A stretch of 64,000 bases of DNA, taken from contig NC_014640.1 of the NCBI RefSeq assembly GCF_000165835.1, forward strand, positions 124,001-188,000, read 5' to 3'. How positions within the stretch are numbered: position 1 is the first letter of the stretch; each line of letters opens with the position of its first letter. The position numbers were made by a program, and so were the translations under genes. The notes beneath the pieces were generated by a model. It was given only the letters and a program-made list of their open reading frames with translations, did no database searches and was not told the origin of the DNA. This stretch comes from Achromobacter xylosoxidans A8. Its GTDB lineage: Bacteria > Pseudomonadota > Gammaproteobacteria > Burkholderiales > Burkholderiaceae_B. Shown here in pieces: positions 52,276 through 61,781 of the stretch.

Positions 52276-52887
52276 TTAGCGACGCATCACTTTTTCCGAA
52301 GGCGTCAGCGCTTCGATGTAGGCCGGACGCGAGAAGATGCGTTCGGCGTACTTTTGCAGCGGCGCCGCGTTCTTGGGCAGTTCGATGCCGTAGTGGTCCA
52401 GGCGCCACAGCAGCGGAGCCACGGCCACGTCGAGCATGGAGAATTCCTCGCCCAGCATGTACTTGTTCTTCAGCAGCATGGGGGCCAGCTGGGCCAGGCG
52501 GTCGCGGATGTTCTGGCGGGCGTTGGCCAGCTTCTTTTCGTCGGGCTTGGCGCTGCGGTCTTCCAGCGTCGAGACGTGAACGAACAGTTCCTTCTCGAAG
52601 TTGTAGAGGAACAGGCGGGTGCGGGCGCGCATGACCGGGTCGGCGGGCATCAGCTGCGGATGCGGGAAGCGCTCGTCGATGTACTCGTTGATGATGTTCG
52701 ACTCGTACAGGACCAGGTCGCGTTCGACCAGAATGGGCACTTGACCGTACGGGTTCATCACCGAGATGTCTTCGGGCTTGTTGTACAGGTCGATGTCGCG
52801 GATCTCGAAATCCATGCCTTTCTCGAACAACACGAAGCGGCAGCGTTGCGAAAACGGACACGTGGTTCCGGAATAGAGCACCATCAT
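52276..52887 (-). CDS. sspA: Stringent starvation protein A
   Basis: 203 residues, glutathione-S-transferase fold without the catalytic residue use of a true GST. It binds RNA polymerase and helps survival under starvation or acid. The N-terminal thioredoxin-like part has YSGTTCPFSQRCRFVLFEKGMDF, followed by the all-helical domain. It lies 12 bp upstream of sspB in the common sspAB order. Confidence 0.94.
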   Translation of the reverse strand: MMVLYSGTTCPFSQRCRFVLFEKGMDFEIRDIDLYNKPEDISVMNPYGQVPILVERDLVLYESNIINEYIDERFPHPQLMPADPVMRARTRLFLYNFEKELFVHVSTLEDRSAKPDEKKLANARQNIRDRLAQLAPMLLKNKYMLGEEFSMLDVAVAPLLWRLDHYGIELPKNAAPLQKYAERIFSRPAYIEALTPSEKVMRR

Positions 52888-52910
52888 GGCGGTAAGTCCT
52901 TTATTGAAAA

Positions 52911-52945
52911 ACGAAAGGCCAGCGCCTTAATCTAGCAGGCGCTGG
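52911..52945 (-). terminator. Terminator region between petC and sspA
   Basis: 8-bp stem CCAGCGCC / GGCGCTGG; on the minus strand CCTTTCGTTTTT follows. Two further inverted repeats, an imperfect GGCGGGATAGG / CCTATCCGCC and a CCGTCCC / GGGGACGG pair, lie at 52958-53020, so this 153-bp gap is full of hairpins. Confidence 0.55.
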
Positions 52946-53040
52946 CCCCAATTGCCAGGCGGGATAGGCGTACAGCCCTATCCGCCAATTCCGTCCCTAA
53001 TTGCAATCGGGGACGGATAAAACCTGGCGGGGCGTTGCGG

Positions 53041-53892
53041 TTAGCGCACGTGTTTCCAGTACGAGGCATTGAGGCGCCAGGTAACCAGGAAGAACAGCAG
53101 CAGGAACAACATGACACCGACGCCGAGACGGACGCGGAATGTCTGGACGGGTTCGGCCATCCAGGACATGAACGCGGTCAGGTCGGCGACGTCGTTGTCG
53201 TATGTTGCGACTTGGGCCGGGTTGGCGGCCTTAAATTTGGCATCGAAGGTGGCATGGCCGTGGTAGTTGGCTACCGGTTCGGCCTTGACCGTGGAAAAAC
53301 CCTGTGCATCGTACACCGTGGTGACGCGTTCCCAGGTTTTGGGGGCGTCACCCTTGCTTTCGACCTCGTGCATGGCGACGGTCGTGAGCTCGCGCGGACC
53401 CTGCACTTCCCAGAGGGCGTGGGGCATGCCCACGGCCGGGAAGACCAGGTTGTTCCAGCCCGTGGCGCGCGACGTGTCGCGGTAGAAGGTGCGCAGGTAG
53501 GTGTAGATGTAGTCGGCGCCCGAGGGGCCGGCGTTCACGGATTTGGCGCGCGCGATCACGGACAAGTCCGGGGGCGTCGTGCCGAACCACTGCTTGGCAT
53601 CCTTCGGGGTCATGGCGACGTTCATCATGTCGCCGACCTTTTCGCCGGTGAACAGCAGGCTTTCCTTGATCTGCTGGTCGGTCAGCCCGATGTCCTTGAG
53701 CTTGTTGTAGCGCATCGAGGACGCGCTATGGCAGTTCAGGCAGTAGTTGACGAACAGCTTGGCTCCGTTCTGCAGCGACGACATGTCGTTGACGCGGTAC
53801 GGGGCCTTGTCCAGCGGGTAGCCGCCGCCGGCGGCGAGGGTAACGGTACACGTGAGCATCAAGGCCACGGCACCAATCAGCTTCTTGATCAT
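53041..53892 (-). CDS. petC: Cytochrome c1 (complex III)
   Basis: 283 residues. It has a signal peptide (cleavage near LAA-GG, about 21), the haem c site CLNCH at 51-55, a distal Met ligand region and a C-terminal membrane anchor (about 250-272, VMLFLLLFFLVTWRLNASYWKHVR end). It transfers electrons from the Rieske protein to a c-type carrier. The start at 53892 is the family N-terminus; the open frame extends into petB. Last gene of petABC. Confidence 0.95.
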   Translation of the reverse strand: MIKKLIGAVALMLTCTVTLAAGGGYPLDKAPYRVNDMSSLQNGAKLFVNYCLNCHSASSMRYNKLKDIGLTDQQIKESLLFTGEKVGDMMNVAMTPKDAKQWFGTTPPDLSVIARAKSVNAGPSGADYIYTYLRTFYRDTSRATGWNNLVFPAVGMPHALWEVQGPRELTTVAMHEVESKGDAPKTWERVTTVYDAQGFSTVKAEPVANYHGHATFDAKFKAANPAQVATYDNDVADLTAFMSWMAEPVQTFRVRLGVGVMLFLLLFFLVTWRLNASYWKHVR

Positions 53893-53915
53893 GGTTAATC
53901 CGTTATCTGGTGGGC

Positions 53916-55304
53916 TCAGTGGGCGTGGAACGTGACGCGCTCGGGCACTTGCTTGAAAGTGCCCAGGCGGCTCCAGACCGGCATCAGGAAGAAGAATGCC
54001 AGGTACAGCAGCGTGCCGATTTGCGACGTGATGTTCAACGGCGGACTGGGCGGCTGCGTACCGATGTAGCCGAGCACCAGGAAGTTGACCATGAAGATGC
54101 CGTAGATCCATTTGTGCCAGGTCGGGCGGTAGCGGATCGACTTGACCGGGGAATGGTCCAGCCACGGCAGGAAGAACAGGATGACGACCGTGCCGCCCAT
54201 GGCGACCACGCCCCAGAACTTGGCGTCGATCACGCGCAGCAGCACGGCCACGACGATCAGGATGCCAGGGACGGCGATGCGCATGAAGCCCTTCAGGTTG
54301 CTCTTGACGAGCAGCGCGATGGCGCCCAGCACGGAAGCGCCCGCCAGCACCCAGGTGAACTCGTCGGTGGTGGCGCGCAACATCGAGTAGAACGGCGTGA
54401 AGTACCAGACCGGGGCGATGTGCGGAGGCGTCTTCAGCGAGTCGGCAGGGATGAAGTTGTTGAACTCGAGGAAGTAGCCGCCCATTTCCGGCGCGAAGAA
54501 CACGATGAACGCGAACACCAGCAGGAAGCCGGCCACGCCCATCAGGTCATGCACGGAGTAGAACGGGTGGAACGGGATGCCGTCCTTCGGGCGGCCGTAC
54601 TTGTCCTTCGGGCCTTGCTTGATCTCGATGCCGTCCGGGTTGTTCGAGCCGACTTCGTGCAGCGCCACCAGGTGGGCCGCGACCAGGCCCACCAGCACCA
54701 GCGGGATGGCGATGACGTGGAAGGCGAAGAAGCGGTTCAGCGTGGCGTCCGACACGACATAGTCGCCGCGGATCCAGATGGACAGCTCAGGACCGATGAA
54801 GGGAATGGCCGCGAACAGGTTCACGATCACCTGCGCGCCCCAATAGGACATCTGGCCCCAGGGCAGCAGATAGCCGAAGAAGGCTTCCGCCATCAGACAG
54901 AGGAAGATCGCGACGCCGAAGATCCATACCAGTTCGCGCGGCTTGCGGTAGGAACCGTAAAGCAGCCCGCGCAGCATGTGCAGGTACACGACGACGAAGA
55001 ACATCGACGCGCCGGTGGAGTGCATGTAGCGCACCAGCCAGCCCCAAGGGACTTCGCGCATGATGTATTCGACGGACTGGAACGCGCGTTCGGCGTCCGG
55101 CTTGTAGTGCATGACCAGGAAGATGCCGGTCACGATCTGCAGCACCAGCACCAGCAGGGCCAGTGAGCCAAAGAAGTACCAGAAGTTGAAATTCTTCGGT
55201 GCGTAGTACTCGGACAGATGGGCTTTCCAGGTGGAGGTCACCGGGAAGCGCCGGTCCAGCCAGCCCAACAGGCCTGTCGTCTCGACGGTTTTCTCGCCAG
55301 CCAT
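53916..55304 (-). CDS. petB: Cytochrome b (complex III)
   Basis: 462 residues, eight or nine transmembrane helices, two haem b sites. Hallmarks are the Qo-loop PEW-type region, GYLLPWGQMSYWGAQVI and the haem-ligand histidines in the second and fourth helices (RYMHSTGASMFF, FHVIAIPLVLVGLVAAHLVALHE). It forms the quinol oxidation core with petA and petC. Confidence 0.96.
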   Translation of the reverse strand: MAGEKTVETTGLLGWLDRRFPVTSTWKAHLSEYYAPKNFNFWYFFGSLALLVLVLQIVTGIFLVMHYKPDAERAFQSVEYIMREVPWGWLVRYMHSTGASMFFVVVYLHMLRGLLYGSYRKPRELVWIFGVAIFLCLMAEAFFGYLLPWGQMSYWGAQVIVNLFAAIPFIGPELSIWIRGDYVVSDATLNRFFAFHVIAIPLVLVGLVAAHLVALHEVGSNNPDGIEIKQGPKDKYGRPKDGIPFHPFYSVHDLMGVAGFLLVFAFIVFFAPEMGGYFLEFNNFIPADSLKTPPHIAPVWYFTPFYSMLRATTDEFTWVLAGASVLGAIALLVKSNLKGFMRIAVPGILIVVAVLLRVIDAKFWGVVAMGGTVVILFFLPWLDHSPVKSIRYRPTWHKWIYGIFMVNFLVLGYIGTQPPSPPLNITSQIGTLLYLAFFFLMPVWSRLGTFKQVPERVTFHAH

Positions 55305-55378
55305 GTAACGGCTCCTTCTCTAATACGTGGCGTATTTGTTTTACTTACGTAATTCGGGAAAAAAGCGCGACGCGAGCG

Positions 55379-56020
55379 TCAGGCCTTGTTGTCTTCATCG
55401 ACGCCCACGATGATGCGGGTGTCGGTGAGATATTGGTACGGCGGGACTTCGAGGTTGTCGGGCGCGGGCTTGTTCTTGTAGACACGGCCAGCCAGATCGA
55501 ACGTGGAGCCGTGGCAAGGACAGAGGAAACCGCCTTGCCAGTCGGCGCCCAAGCCACCGCCGCCGCCTGTTTCGAAGTGCGAGGTAGGCGAGCAGCCCAG
55601 ATGGGTACAGATGCCGACGCAGACGAAGAGCTCGGGCTTGCGCGAACGGCCTTCGTTTTCGGCGTATTTGGGCGTGAAGCCGGGGCGTTTGGAGTCAGGA
55701 TCGGCCAGCAAGGCGTCCTGGGTCTTCAGACCGGCGAGTTGTTCAGGAGACCGGTGGATGATCCAGACCGGCTTTCCGCGCCATTCAACCGTCTTCATGG
55801 TGCCGACGGGAATGTCGCCAATATCCACTTCTACGGGAGCTCCGGCCGCGCGGGCTTTTTCGGAGGGAGAAAACGTGCTCACAAGCGGCACTGCCGTTGC
55901 GACACCTGCTACGCCACCCACAGCACAGGCGGTGGTAACCCAGAAACGTCGCGAAGGATCAGGTGGCAGGTTGGGATCAACCGCACCGTCATCATCGTGC
56001 ACCAGCGTATCCTGACTCAT
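55379..56020 (-). CDS. petA: Ubiquinol-cytochrome c reductase iron-sulfur (Rieske) subunit
   Basis: 213 residues. A twin-arginine-like N-terminus (DPSRRFWVTTACAVGGVAGVAT) serves as anchor. The [2Fe-2S] ligands are in CTHLGCSP and CPCHGSTFD. First gene of petABC; the divergent mscL is 140 bp away. The Tat-dependence is notable given tatC in the same window. Confidence 0.96.
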   Translation of the reverse strand: MSQDTLVHDDDGAVDPNLPPDPSRRFWVTTACAVGGVAGVATAVPLVSTFSPSEKARAAGAPVEVDIGDIPVGTMKTVEWRGKPVWIIHRSPEQLAGLKTQDALLADPDSKRPGFTPKYAENEGRSRKPELFVCVGICTHLGCSPTSHFETGGGGGLGADWQGGFLCPCHGSTFDLAGRVYKNKPAPDNLEVPPYQYLTDTRIIVGVDEDNKA

Positions 56021-56089
56021 CTTCCTATCCTTGTTGATGCGCCCGCTCTACGAGTAGCATCACTTCTGCGGCATCGGCTTCGCGGGAAT

Positions 56090-56117
56090 TTGTAACAACA
56101 TAGCAACCGCGTATTAT
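56090..56117 (+). promoter_or_regulatory. Promoter of mscL, overlapping a petA -10
   Basis: TTGTAA, 16-bp spacer, TATTAT (56112-56117) on the plus strand. The same bases give TATAAT (56118-56113) on the minus strand, directed at petABC, though its -35 is weak. Confidence 0.5.
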
Positions 56118-56160
56118 AGCGCCAGCCCACTCACGGGCGTATCACGAAGGGAGTGCTTTT

Positions 56161-56610
56161 ATGAGCAAAGCGACTGGTTTCGTCAAAGAATTCCGAGATT
56201 TCGCTGTCAAAGGCAACGCAGTGGACCTGGCAGTCGGTGTCATCATCGGCGCGGCGTTCGGCAAGATCGTCGACTCGCTGGTCAAAGACATCGTCATGCC
56301 GCTGGTCAACTTCATACTCGGCGGCTCGGTCGATTTTTCGAACAAGTTCCTGGTTCTGTCGATGCCGGCCGGCTACAACGGCCCCATGACCTACGCCGAC
56401 CTTACCAAGGCTGGCGCCAACGTTTTCGCGTGGGGCAACTTCGTCACGATCATCATCAACTTCGTGTTGCTGGCCTTCGTGATCTTCTGGATGGTCAAGG
56501 CCATCTACAAGGCCCGCGCCAAGGCCGAGGAAGCGCCGGCCGCACCGGCCGCGACGCCCGAAGATGTGGCGCTGCTGCGCGAAATCCGCGATCTGCTCAA
56601 GAAGCCCTGA
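56161..56610 (+). CDS. mscL: Large-conductance mechanosensitive channel
   Basis: 149 residues. MscL family: N-terminal amphipathic helix ([13 protein letters not shown]), first transmembrane helix [21 protein letters not shown], second helix around residues 88-112, and a C-terminal helical bundle. Opens on membrane stretch to release solutes under osmotic downshock. AAGGGAG precedes the ATG. Confidence 0.96.
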   Translation: MSKATGFVKEFRDFAVKGNAVDLAVGVIIGAAFGKIVDSLVKDIVMPLVNFILGGSVDFSNKFLVLSMPAGYNGPMTYADLTKAGANVFAWGNFVTIIINFVLLAFVIFWMVKAIYKARAKAEEAPAAPAATPEDVALLREIRDLLKKP

Positions 56611-56736
56611 TCCGACACTGCCGCAGGTCCGGGATCCGCGCAGCAGCGGATCGCGGGCCGCGGCAGGCGGACGTTCCCGCCGGCGCATGCCGGCCCCCGC
56701 TGAACGATCCGCCGCTTGTTCTCTCCCCCGATAGCC

Positions 56737-57498
56737 CTATTCCGCAGCCATTTGCCGTTCGACCCGCCGCGCAAACATGGCGAAGCTCGCGCGCACGATG
56801 CTGGGCTTCAACAGGAAGTCGTGCGATTCGGCCGCCAGCGCGTCATTCACCGGTTTGACTTCGCCGTATGCGGCCGCGGCCTGCAGCTGATTGCGGGCCG
56901 CGCGTTCGATCAGCACCGACAGGTACAGCGCCTCCTCGACGCAGGAGCCAGCGGCCAGAAAGCCGTGGTTGGCCAGCAGGATGCAGCGCTTGTCGCCCAG
57001 CGCCGCTGAAATGATCTCGCCTTCCTGGTCGGCGATGGGCAGGCCGGGCCATTCCTTCAGGTGGGCGCAGTCGTTATGGAAGGGCGTTGCGTCCATGTGC
57101 GCGACGACCAGCGGCTGGCCCGTCATGGACAGCGTCGACACATACGGCGGGTGCGTGTGGATGATGCATTGCACGTCGGGACGCTGACGGTAGACCCAGA
57201 AGTGGAAGCGTACGGCGGGGTTGGGCGTGCCCGGGCCGTCGAGTACTTCCATGTTGTCGTTGATGCGGATGACCGAGGCCGGGACGATTTCGTCGAAGGC
57301 CTGGGCCATGGGCGTGGTCAGGAACGTGCCGTCTTCCTGGCGCACGGTGATCTGGCCCGCCAGGGTTTCCGAATGGCCTTCGCTGGCGAGAATGCGGCAG
57401 CTCAGGGCCACCTTTTCCTTCTCGCTCCAGTTCCCGAAGTCGAGCTTGTTCGCGGAGCGCGCAAAGAAGGCGTCGGCATGGGCTTGTTTTTCCAGCAT
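56737..57498 (-). CDS. Class II aldolase/adducin family protein
   Basis: 253 residues. Zn-binding histidines are in IIHTHPPYVS and in LLANHGFLAAG, with a Gly-rich GHSETLAGQITVR phosphate-type loop near residue 40. AAGGAG before the ATG at 57498 defines the start; the open frame continues far upstream without support. Members of this family act on sugar phosphates or on methylthioribulose-type or aromatic substrates. It is divergent from an AraC-type regulator. Confidence 0.88.
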   Translation of the reverse strand: MLEKQAHADAFFARSANKLDFGNWSEKEKVALSCRILASEGHSETLAGQITVRQEDGTFLTTPMAQAFDEIVPASVIRINDNMEVLDGPGTPNPAVRFHFWVYRQRPDVQCIIHTHPPYVSTLSMTGQPLVVAHMDATPFHNDCAHLKEWPGLPIADQEGEIISAALGDKRCILLANHGFLAAGSCVEEALYLSVLIERAARNQLQAAAAYGEVKPVNDALAAESHDFLLKPSIVRASFAMFARRVERQMAAE

Positions 57499-57642
57499 GG
57501 GGTCTCCTTGGGATAATGGCTCAATTACACGCCCGCCGCTGCCGCCAGCGATTGACCGATCACGAACGAGGGTTGACTCAATGCGACAGGAAGGCAGGCG
57601 CTTTTCGGCCAGTGTTGGCCAGCCCGACAGAGTGTTCCCAGC

Positions 57643-58668
57643 ATGCCACGCGCCAGCCAGACAGTGAATCCATCCGCCCGGCCCGCCTGTTCCGAGGCGG
57701 ATCTCAATTTCGCGCCGCAGTTCCGCCCTTTCTATGCGCAGGAGATCGCGGGCTACGAGCGAGAGCTGGACAAGCTGGTCCTGCCAGGGGAGTTCCGGGC
57801 CTTGACCGAACAGCCCAGGCTGCAATTGCAGGCCTGTCGGTTGCGGGCAGGCGGGCTGGTGGTGAGCCTGGAATCCACGCCGATCAGCGTGCACCACCGC
57901 GCGGAGCACGCGGCCGACCTGGCGCATGCGGAGTTCCTGGCGAGCTTCGTGATCGCGGGGCACGGCGTCATCGTGCAGAACGAGGCCACGCTGCCGCTGG
58001 AACCCGGCGACATCATCTTCCGCACCACCGCGCTGCCTTCCGAAATCCGCATGTACACCGACTCGCGCATCGTGGTGGTCAAGGGGCCGCTGTCGCGCCT
58101 GCTGGGCGCGCACAGCCTGGCGATGTCGCAGTTCACGGCGCAGCGCGGCGTGGCCGCCTTGCCGATGGTGCAGACCGCGCATCGCTGCCTGCATCACGTG
58201 TTCTTCGACAAGGCGGAATCCAATCCCACCTCGTCGCTTTTTGCGGAGCAGGCGCTGCTTGCGCTGCTGGCTTCGATCTATACCAGCCAGGCCTTGGAGA
58301 AGATACCGGGCGATGCGCGCGCGCCCGCCGACAATTGGCAAGTGCTGGCCAGCTACATCGATGCCCACATCACCGATCCGGAGTTGTCGGTGCAGGCGGT
58401 GGCGGATGTGCTGCGCGTCACTACGCGCTGGGTGCACCGGCTGTTCAAGATGCGCTCGTTGCAATACACCAGCTACGTGCGCGAACGCCGCCTGCAGCTG
58501 GCCAGGGAAGCGCTGGAGGATCCGCGGCGCGCGCACGTCGAGGTCAAGGAGATTGCGGCGTCTTGCGGCTTTCAGCATGCCAGCCATTTCATCCGCCGTT
58601 TTCATGAACGCTTCGGCATGTCCCCCGCCCTGTACCGCAAGACGGCCAGAAGCGGCGACGGCGCATAG
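57643..58668 (+). CDS. AraC family transcriptional regulator
   Basis: 341 residues. The N-terminal AraC-binding-like (cupin) domain covers about 40-215, and the C-terminal double helix-turn-helix about 235-335 (DPELSVQAVADVLRVTTRWVHRLF, IAASCGFQHASHFIRRFHERFGMSPALYR). It is encoded between the divergent aldolase gene and the convergent transporter gene, so it likely governs this local catabolic block. Confidence 0.88.
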   Translation: MPRASQTVNPSARPACSEADLNFAPQFRPFYAQEIAGYERELDKLVLPGEFRALTEQPRLQLQACRLRAGGLVVSLESTPISVHHRAEHAADLAHAEFLASFVIAGHGVIVQNEATLPLEPGDIIFRTTALPSEIRMYTDSRIVVVKGPLSRLLGAHSLAMSQFTAQRGVAALPMVQTAHRCLHHVFFDKAESNPTSSLFAEQALLALLASIYTSQALEKIPGDARAPADNWQVLASYIDAHITDPELSVQAVADVLRVTTRWVHRLFKMRSLQYTSYVRERRLQLAREALEDPRRAHVEVKEIAASCGFQHASHFIRRFHERFGMSPALYRKTARSGDGA

Positions 58669-58703
58669 GTCCGTGCCGCCTGCTCGTGGCTGGTTGCGGC
58701 GTG

Positions 58704-60035
58704 TCAGCCGCGCCGCAAGTCCTGCGGCGTGGGCTTCATGAGAAACGCCGAGGTGCCCGCGACGATGCCGAGGAACGCCAGGTAGACGCCGACCGGAAGA
58801 ATACTGTCGAACTTCTGCACCAGCGTGGCCGAGATCAGCGGCGCCAGGCCGCCGCCGATGGCCGCCGAGAACTGGACCCCGATGGACAGCCCGGAATAGC
58901 GCAGCTCCGCAGGGAACTGGGCGCTGTAGAGGCTGGATTGGGGCGCGATCATGATCGCGTAGTTGAAGGCCATGGCGACGAAAACGGCGAGGCTGTATGC
59001 CATCAGCGAGCCGCTGCCCACCGCGAGAAAGATCGGGATGGCCATGAGCCCCAGGAACATGCCGCCCCAGCCACAGACGCGGCGCGCGCCGATGCGGTCG
59101 GCCAGCACGCCGAACAGCGGAATGGTGAACATCAGCAGGCCGGCGCCGTAGAGCAAGGCGTGCAACGCGTCGGCCCGGCTGAAGCCCAGCTTCGAAACGG
59201 CATAGGACACGGAGAACACCAGGAAGGTGTAGATCAGGGTGACCTCGGCGATCTTGCAGCCTATGCAGAGCAGCAGCGACTTGCCGTGCTTGCGCAGCAG
59301 CTCGCCCAGGGGCATCTTGTCTTCCAGGGGCTGCCTGGCCAGCGCCTTTTCGCGCTTGACCTGTTCGAACTCCGGCGACTCGTCGATGCCGTGGCGGATG
59401 AACAGGCCGACGACGATGAGCACGGCGCTGGCCAGGAACGGCAGGCGCCAGCCCCAGGACAGGAAATCCGCTTCCGGCAGCCGCGTCACCAGCGCGAAGG
59501 AACCCACCGACAGCAGGATGCCCAGGGGCGCGCCCACCAGCGGCAGGCTGCCGAAGAACGCCTTCCACTTCGGTGGCGCGTGCTCGACAGCCATCAGCAT
59601 GGCGCCGCCCATCTCGCCGCCGAACGACAGCCCCTGGCCGATGCGCAGCACCACCAGCAGCACCGCCGCCGAGATGCCGATCTGTTCATAGGTCGGCAGC
59701 AGTCCGATGAGCACGGTGCATATGCCCATCAGCAGCAGGCTCAGCGTCAGCATGGACTTGCGGCCGATGCGGTCGCCGAAATGGCCGAACAGGATGCCGC
59801 CGATGGGCCGCGCCAGCATGCCGCTGGCGAACGCGCCGAAGGCCGCCAGCGTGCCGGTTACCGGATCGAATTGCGGGAAGAATATCTTGTTGAATACCAA
59901 CGCCGCGGCGGTGCCGTAGGCGAGGAAGTCGAACGCTTCCACGGCGGTGCCGATGACGGTCGCGACGGCGACCCGGAACAGGTTCGGTTTCTTGTGTGAT
60001 TGGGTAATAGGCTGCGCGGCCTGTATGGCGTCCAT
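58704..60035 (-). CDS. MFS transporter, metabolite:H+ symporter (MHS) family
   Basis: 443 residues, twelve helices. The MHS start TAVEAFDFLAYGTAAALVFNKIFFP, the helix 2-3 loop GHFGDRIGRKSML and the later ADRIGARRV loop are visible. AGAGGGAA before the ATG at 60035 fixes the start. Related carriers take up carboxylates, shikimate or osmolytes. It lies 55 bp downstream of the GST gene on the same strand. Confidence 0.9.
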   Translation of the reverse strand: MDAIQAAQPITQSHKKPNLFRVAVATVIGTAVEAFDFLAYGTAAALVFNKIFFPQFDPVTGTLAAFGAFASGMLARPIGGILFGHFGDRIGRKSMLTLSLLLMGICTVLIGLLPTYEQIGISAAVLLVVLRIGQGLSFGGEMGGAMLMAVEHAPPKWKAFFGSLPLVGAPLGILLSVGSFALVTRLPEADFLSWGWRLPFLASAVLIVVGLFIRHGIDESPEFEQVKREKALARQPLEDKMPLGELLRKHGKSLLLCIGCKIAEVTLIYTFLVFSVSYAVSKLGFSRADALHALLYGAGLLMFTIPLFGVLADRIGARRVCGWGGMFLGLMAIPIFLAVGSGSLMAYSLAVFVAMAFNYAIMIAPQSSLYSAQFPAELRYSGLSIGVQFSAAIGGGLAPLISATLVQKFDSILPVGVYLAFLGIVAGTSAFLMKPTPQDLRRG

Positions 60036-60090
60036 GTGGTTCCCTCTTGTCTTGTAGTAATAGTTTTTGTGTTTGTGGTCGCGCGCGGGC

Positions 60091-60717
60091 TCAGGGGCCC
60101 GGCGGCACGTATCCCGGCAACTGCTGTATGCGTTTGCGCCATGCCTCGATGGCGGGATAGGCGGCCATGTCGATCGCGGCCTCCTCGGCCAGCGCCAGGT
60201 AGCCGTAGCAGGCAATGTCGGCCACGCTCGGCGCATCGCCGCCTGCCAGCCATGCGTTTTCCGCAAGGCGCTTGTCCAGGCGTTGCAGCACGCGGTCCGT
60301 GCGGGCTTGCATGCCGGGCACGTCGAGCAGCGCCTCGCTCACGCCCAGGTGGTGCGCGGCTTCGGCGTTGCTGACCACGCGCGTCAAGCGCAGCGGCTGC
60401 AGGCTGTTGGCGATTTCATTGGCGGATACCGATATCCAGGCGTGCATGGCGCCGATGCGCGCGGGCGGCGCGAGCCATTCGGGGGCATAGTGGTGCGCGA
60501 GGTGCAGCAGGATGGCGTGGCTGTCCCAGATGGCGGTGTCGCCATCGGTCAGCGCGGGGATCTGCTGGAAGGCGCTGATTTGCTCGAACTCCGCCGTCTG
60601 GTTCTTGCGGGCCAGCACGTCGATGAATGCGCTTTGGTAGTCCCGGCCGATGAGCGCAAGAAAGAGGCGGACCTTGTAGCAGTTGCCGGAGCGCGGGTGG
60701 TCGTAGAGGGTCAGCAT
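60091..60717 (-). CDS. Glutathione S-transferase family protein
   Basis: 208 residues. The N-terminal thioredoxin-like domain begins MLTLYDHPRSGNCYKVRLFLA, and QIPALTDGDTAIWDSHAIL carries the glutathione-binding SxA-like segment. The C-terminal domain is all helical. First gene of a GST-MHS transporter pair. The substrate is unknown; a catabolic GST is plausible given the neighbours. Confidence 0.9.
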   Translation of the reverse strand: MLTLYDHPRSGNCYKVRLFLALIGRDYQSAFIDVLARKNQTAEFEQISAFQQIPALTDGDTAIWDSHAILLHLAHHYAPEWLAPPARIGAMHAWISVSANEIANSLQPLRLTRVVSNAEAAHHLGVSEALLDVPGMQARTDRVLQRLDKRLAENAWLAGGDAPSVADIACYGYLALAEEAAIDMAAYPAIEAWRKRIQQLPGYVPPGP

Positions 60718-60937
60718 TCCATGGCTCCGTGTGTAGGAGGCCCAGCCGGAAAAGGCCCGGCCGCGGGCGATTGGATGGAATGCTAGGGCTGTGGGCTGCG
60801 CCCGGAATTGACAGGGAGAGAACCGCGATTGACCAGATGCGACGCACAGCCGCCGCCTTGATCGCGCCCTCTGGTTTTCCCCTAGGCAAGTCCGGCCGAT
60901 TCGGACGCTGGCGGCGTGTGCGGTTGCCGCCGCCGTG

Positions 60938-60964
60938 AAACGAAAACGCCCCCTTGCGGGGGCG
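60938..60964 (-). terminator. Terminator downstream of the Nif3-like gene
   Basis: Stem CGCCCCC / GGGGGCG; the minus strand continues GTTTTCGTTTC. It lies in the 268-bp gap (60718-60985) upstream of the GST gene, which otherwise contains no gene. Confidence 0.65.
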
Positions 60965-60985
60965 GATGGCGGGGCGTAGCGGCGG

Positions 60986-61762
60986 CTATGCCGGGTTGTC
61001 GATGTCGACGAATTCGACCTTGATGCCGAAGCGTTCCGCGACCGCTTGCCCTAGCGCCTGCACGCCATAGCGTTCGGTGGCGTGGTGGCCGGCGGCGATG
61101 AAGCCCACGCCGGTCTCGCGCGCCAGGTGCACCGTGGATTCGGAGACTTCGCCGGTGATGTAGGCGCTGGCGCCAGCGTCCACGGCGTCGCCCAGCATGC
61201 CTTGCGCGCCGCCCGTGCACCAGGCCACGCGCGTCAGCGGCAGGTCCGGATCGCCCACCACCAGCGGCTGGCGGCCCAGGCGCTCGGCCACGCGCGCACC
61301 CAACTGGCCGAGCGTCGCCACACCTTCGGCGACGCCCAGCCAGACCAGGTTGTCGGGGCCACAGGTTTGCGGTGCGCCGTCATCGCGCAGCGCGGGCGTC
61401 AGGCCCAGCACGCGCGCCAGCTGCGCGTTGTTGCCCAGCGTGGGATGCGCGTCCAGCGGCAGGTGGTAGGCGTACAGGTTCAGGTCGTTTTTCAGGGCCA
61501 GGGCCATGCGCGCGCGGCGGGTGCCGATCACGCGGCGGTCCTCGTTGCGCCACATCCAGCCGTGGTGTACCAGCACCGCATCGGCGCCGCGTTCGACCGC
61601 CACGCGCAGCAGGGCTTCGCTGGCCGTGACTCCGGCGATAATGTGTGCGATTTCGGATCGGCCTTCCACCTGCAGCCCGTTGGGGCAATAGTCCTTGAAG
61701 CGCGCCGCTTGCAGGGTATCGTCCAGCCAGTTGGCCAGGACGTGGGAGTCCACTTTACTCAT
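60986..61762 (-). CDS. Nif3-like dinuclear metal centre protein
   Basis: 258 residues, YbgI/DUF34 (NIF3) family. Metal-ligand histidines are in VLVHHGWMWRN (about 66-76), HLPLDAHPTLGNN and GHHATERYG. Proposed roles include GTP cyclohydrolase-like or repair activities; none is certain. The ATG at 61762 has AGGA 7 bases upstream. It is divergent from the HtrA-type protease gene with only 19 bp between start codons. Confidence 0.92.
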   Translation of the reverse strand: MSKVDSHVLANWLDDTLQAARFKDYCPNGLQVEGRSEIAHIIAGVTASEALLRVAVERGADAVLVHHGWMWRNEDRRVIGTRRARMALALKNDLNLYAYHLPLDAHPTLGNNAQLARVLGLTPALRDDGAPQTCGPDNLVWLGVAEGVATLGQLGARVAERLGRQPLVVGDPDLPLTRVAWCTGGAQGMLGDAVDAGASAYITGEVSESTVHLARETGVGFIAAGHHATERYGVQALGQAVAERFGIKVEFVDIDNPA

Positions 61763-61781
61763 AGCTAGTCCTATCAGAATC

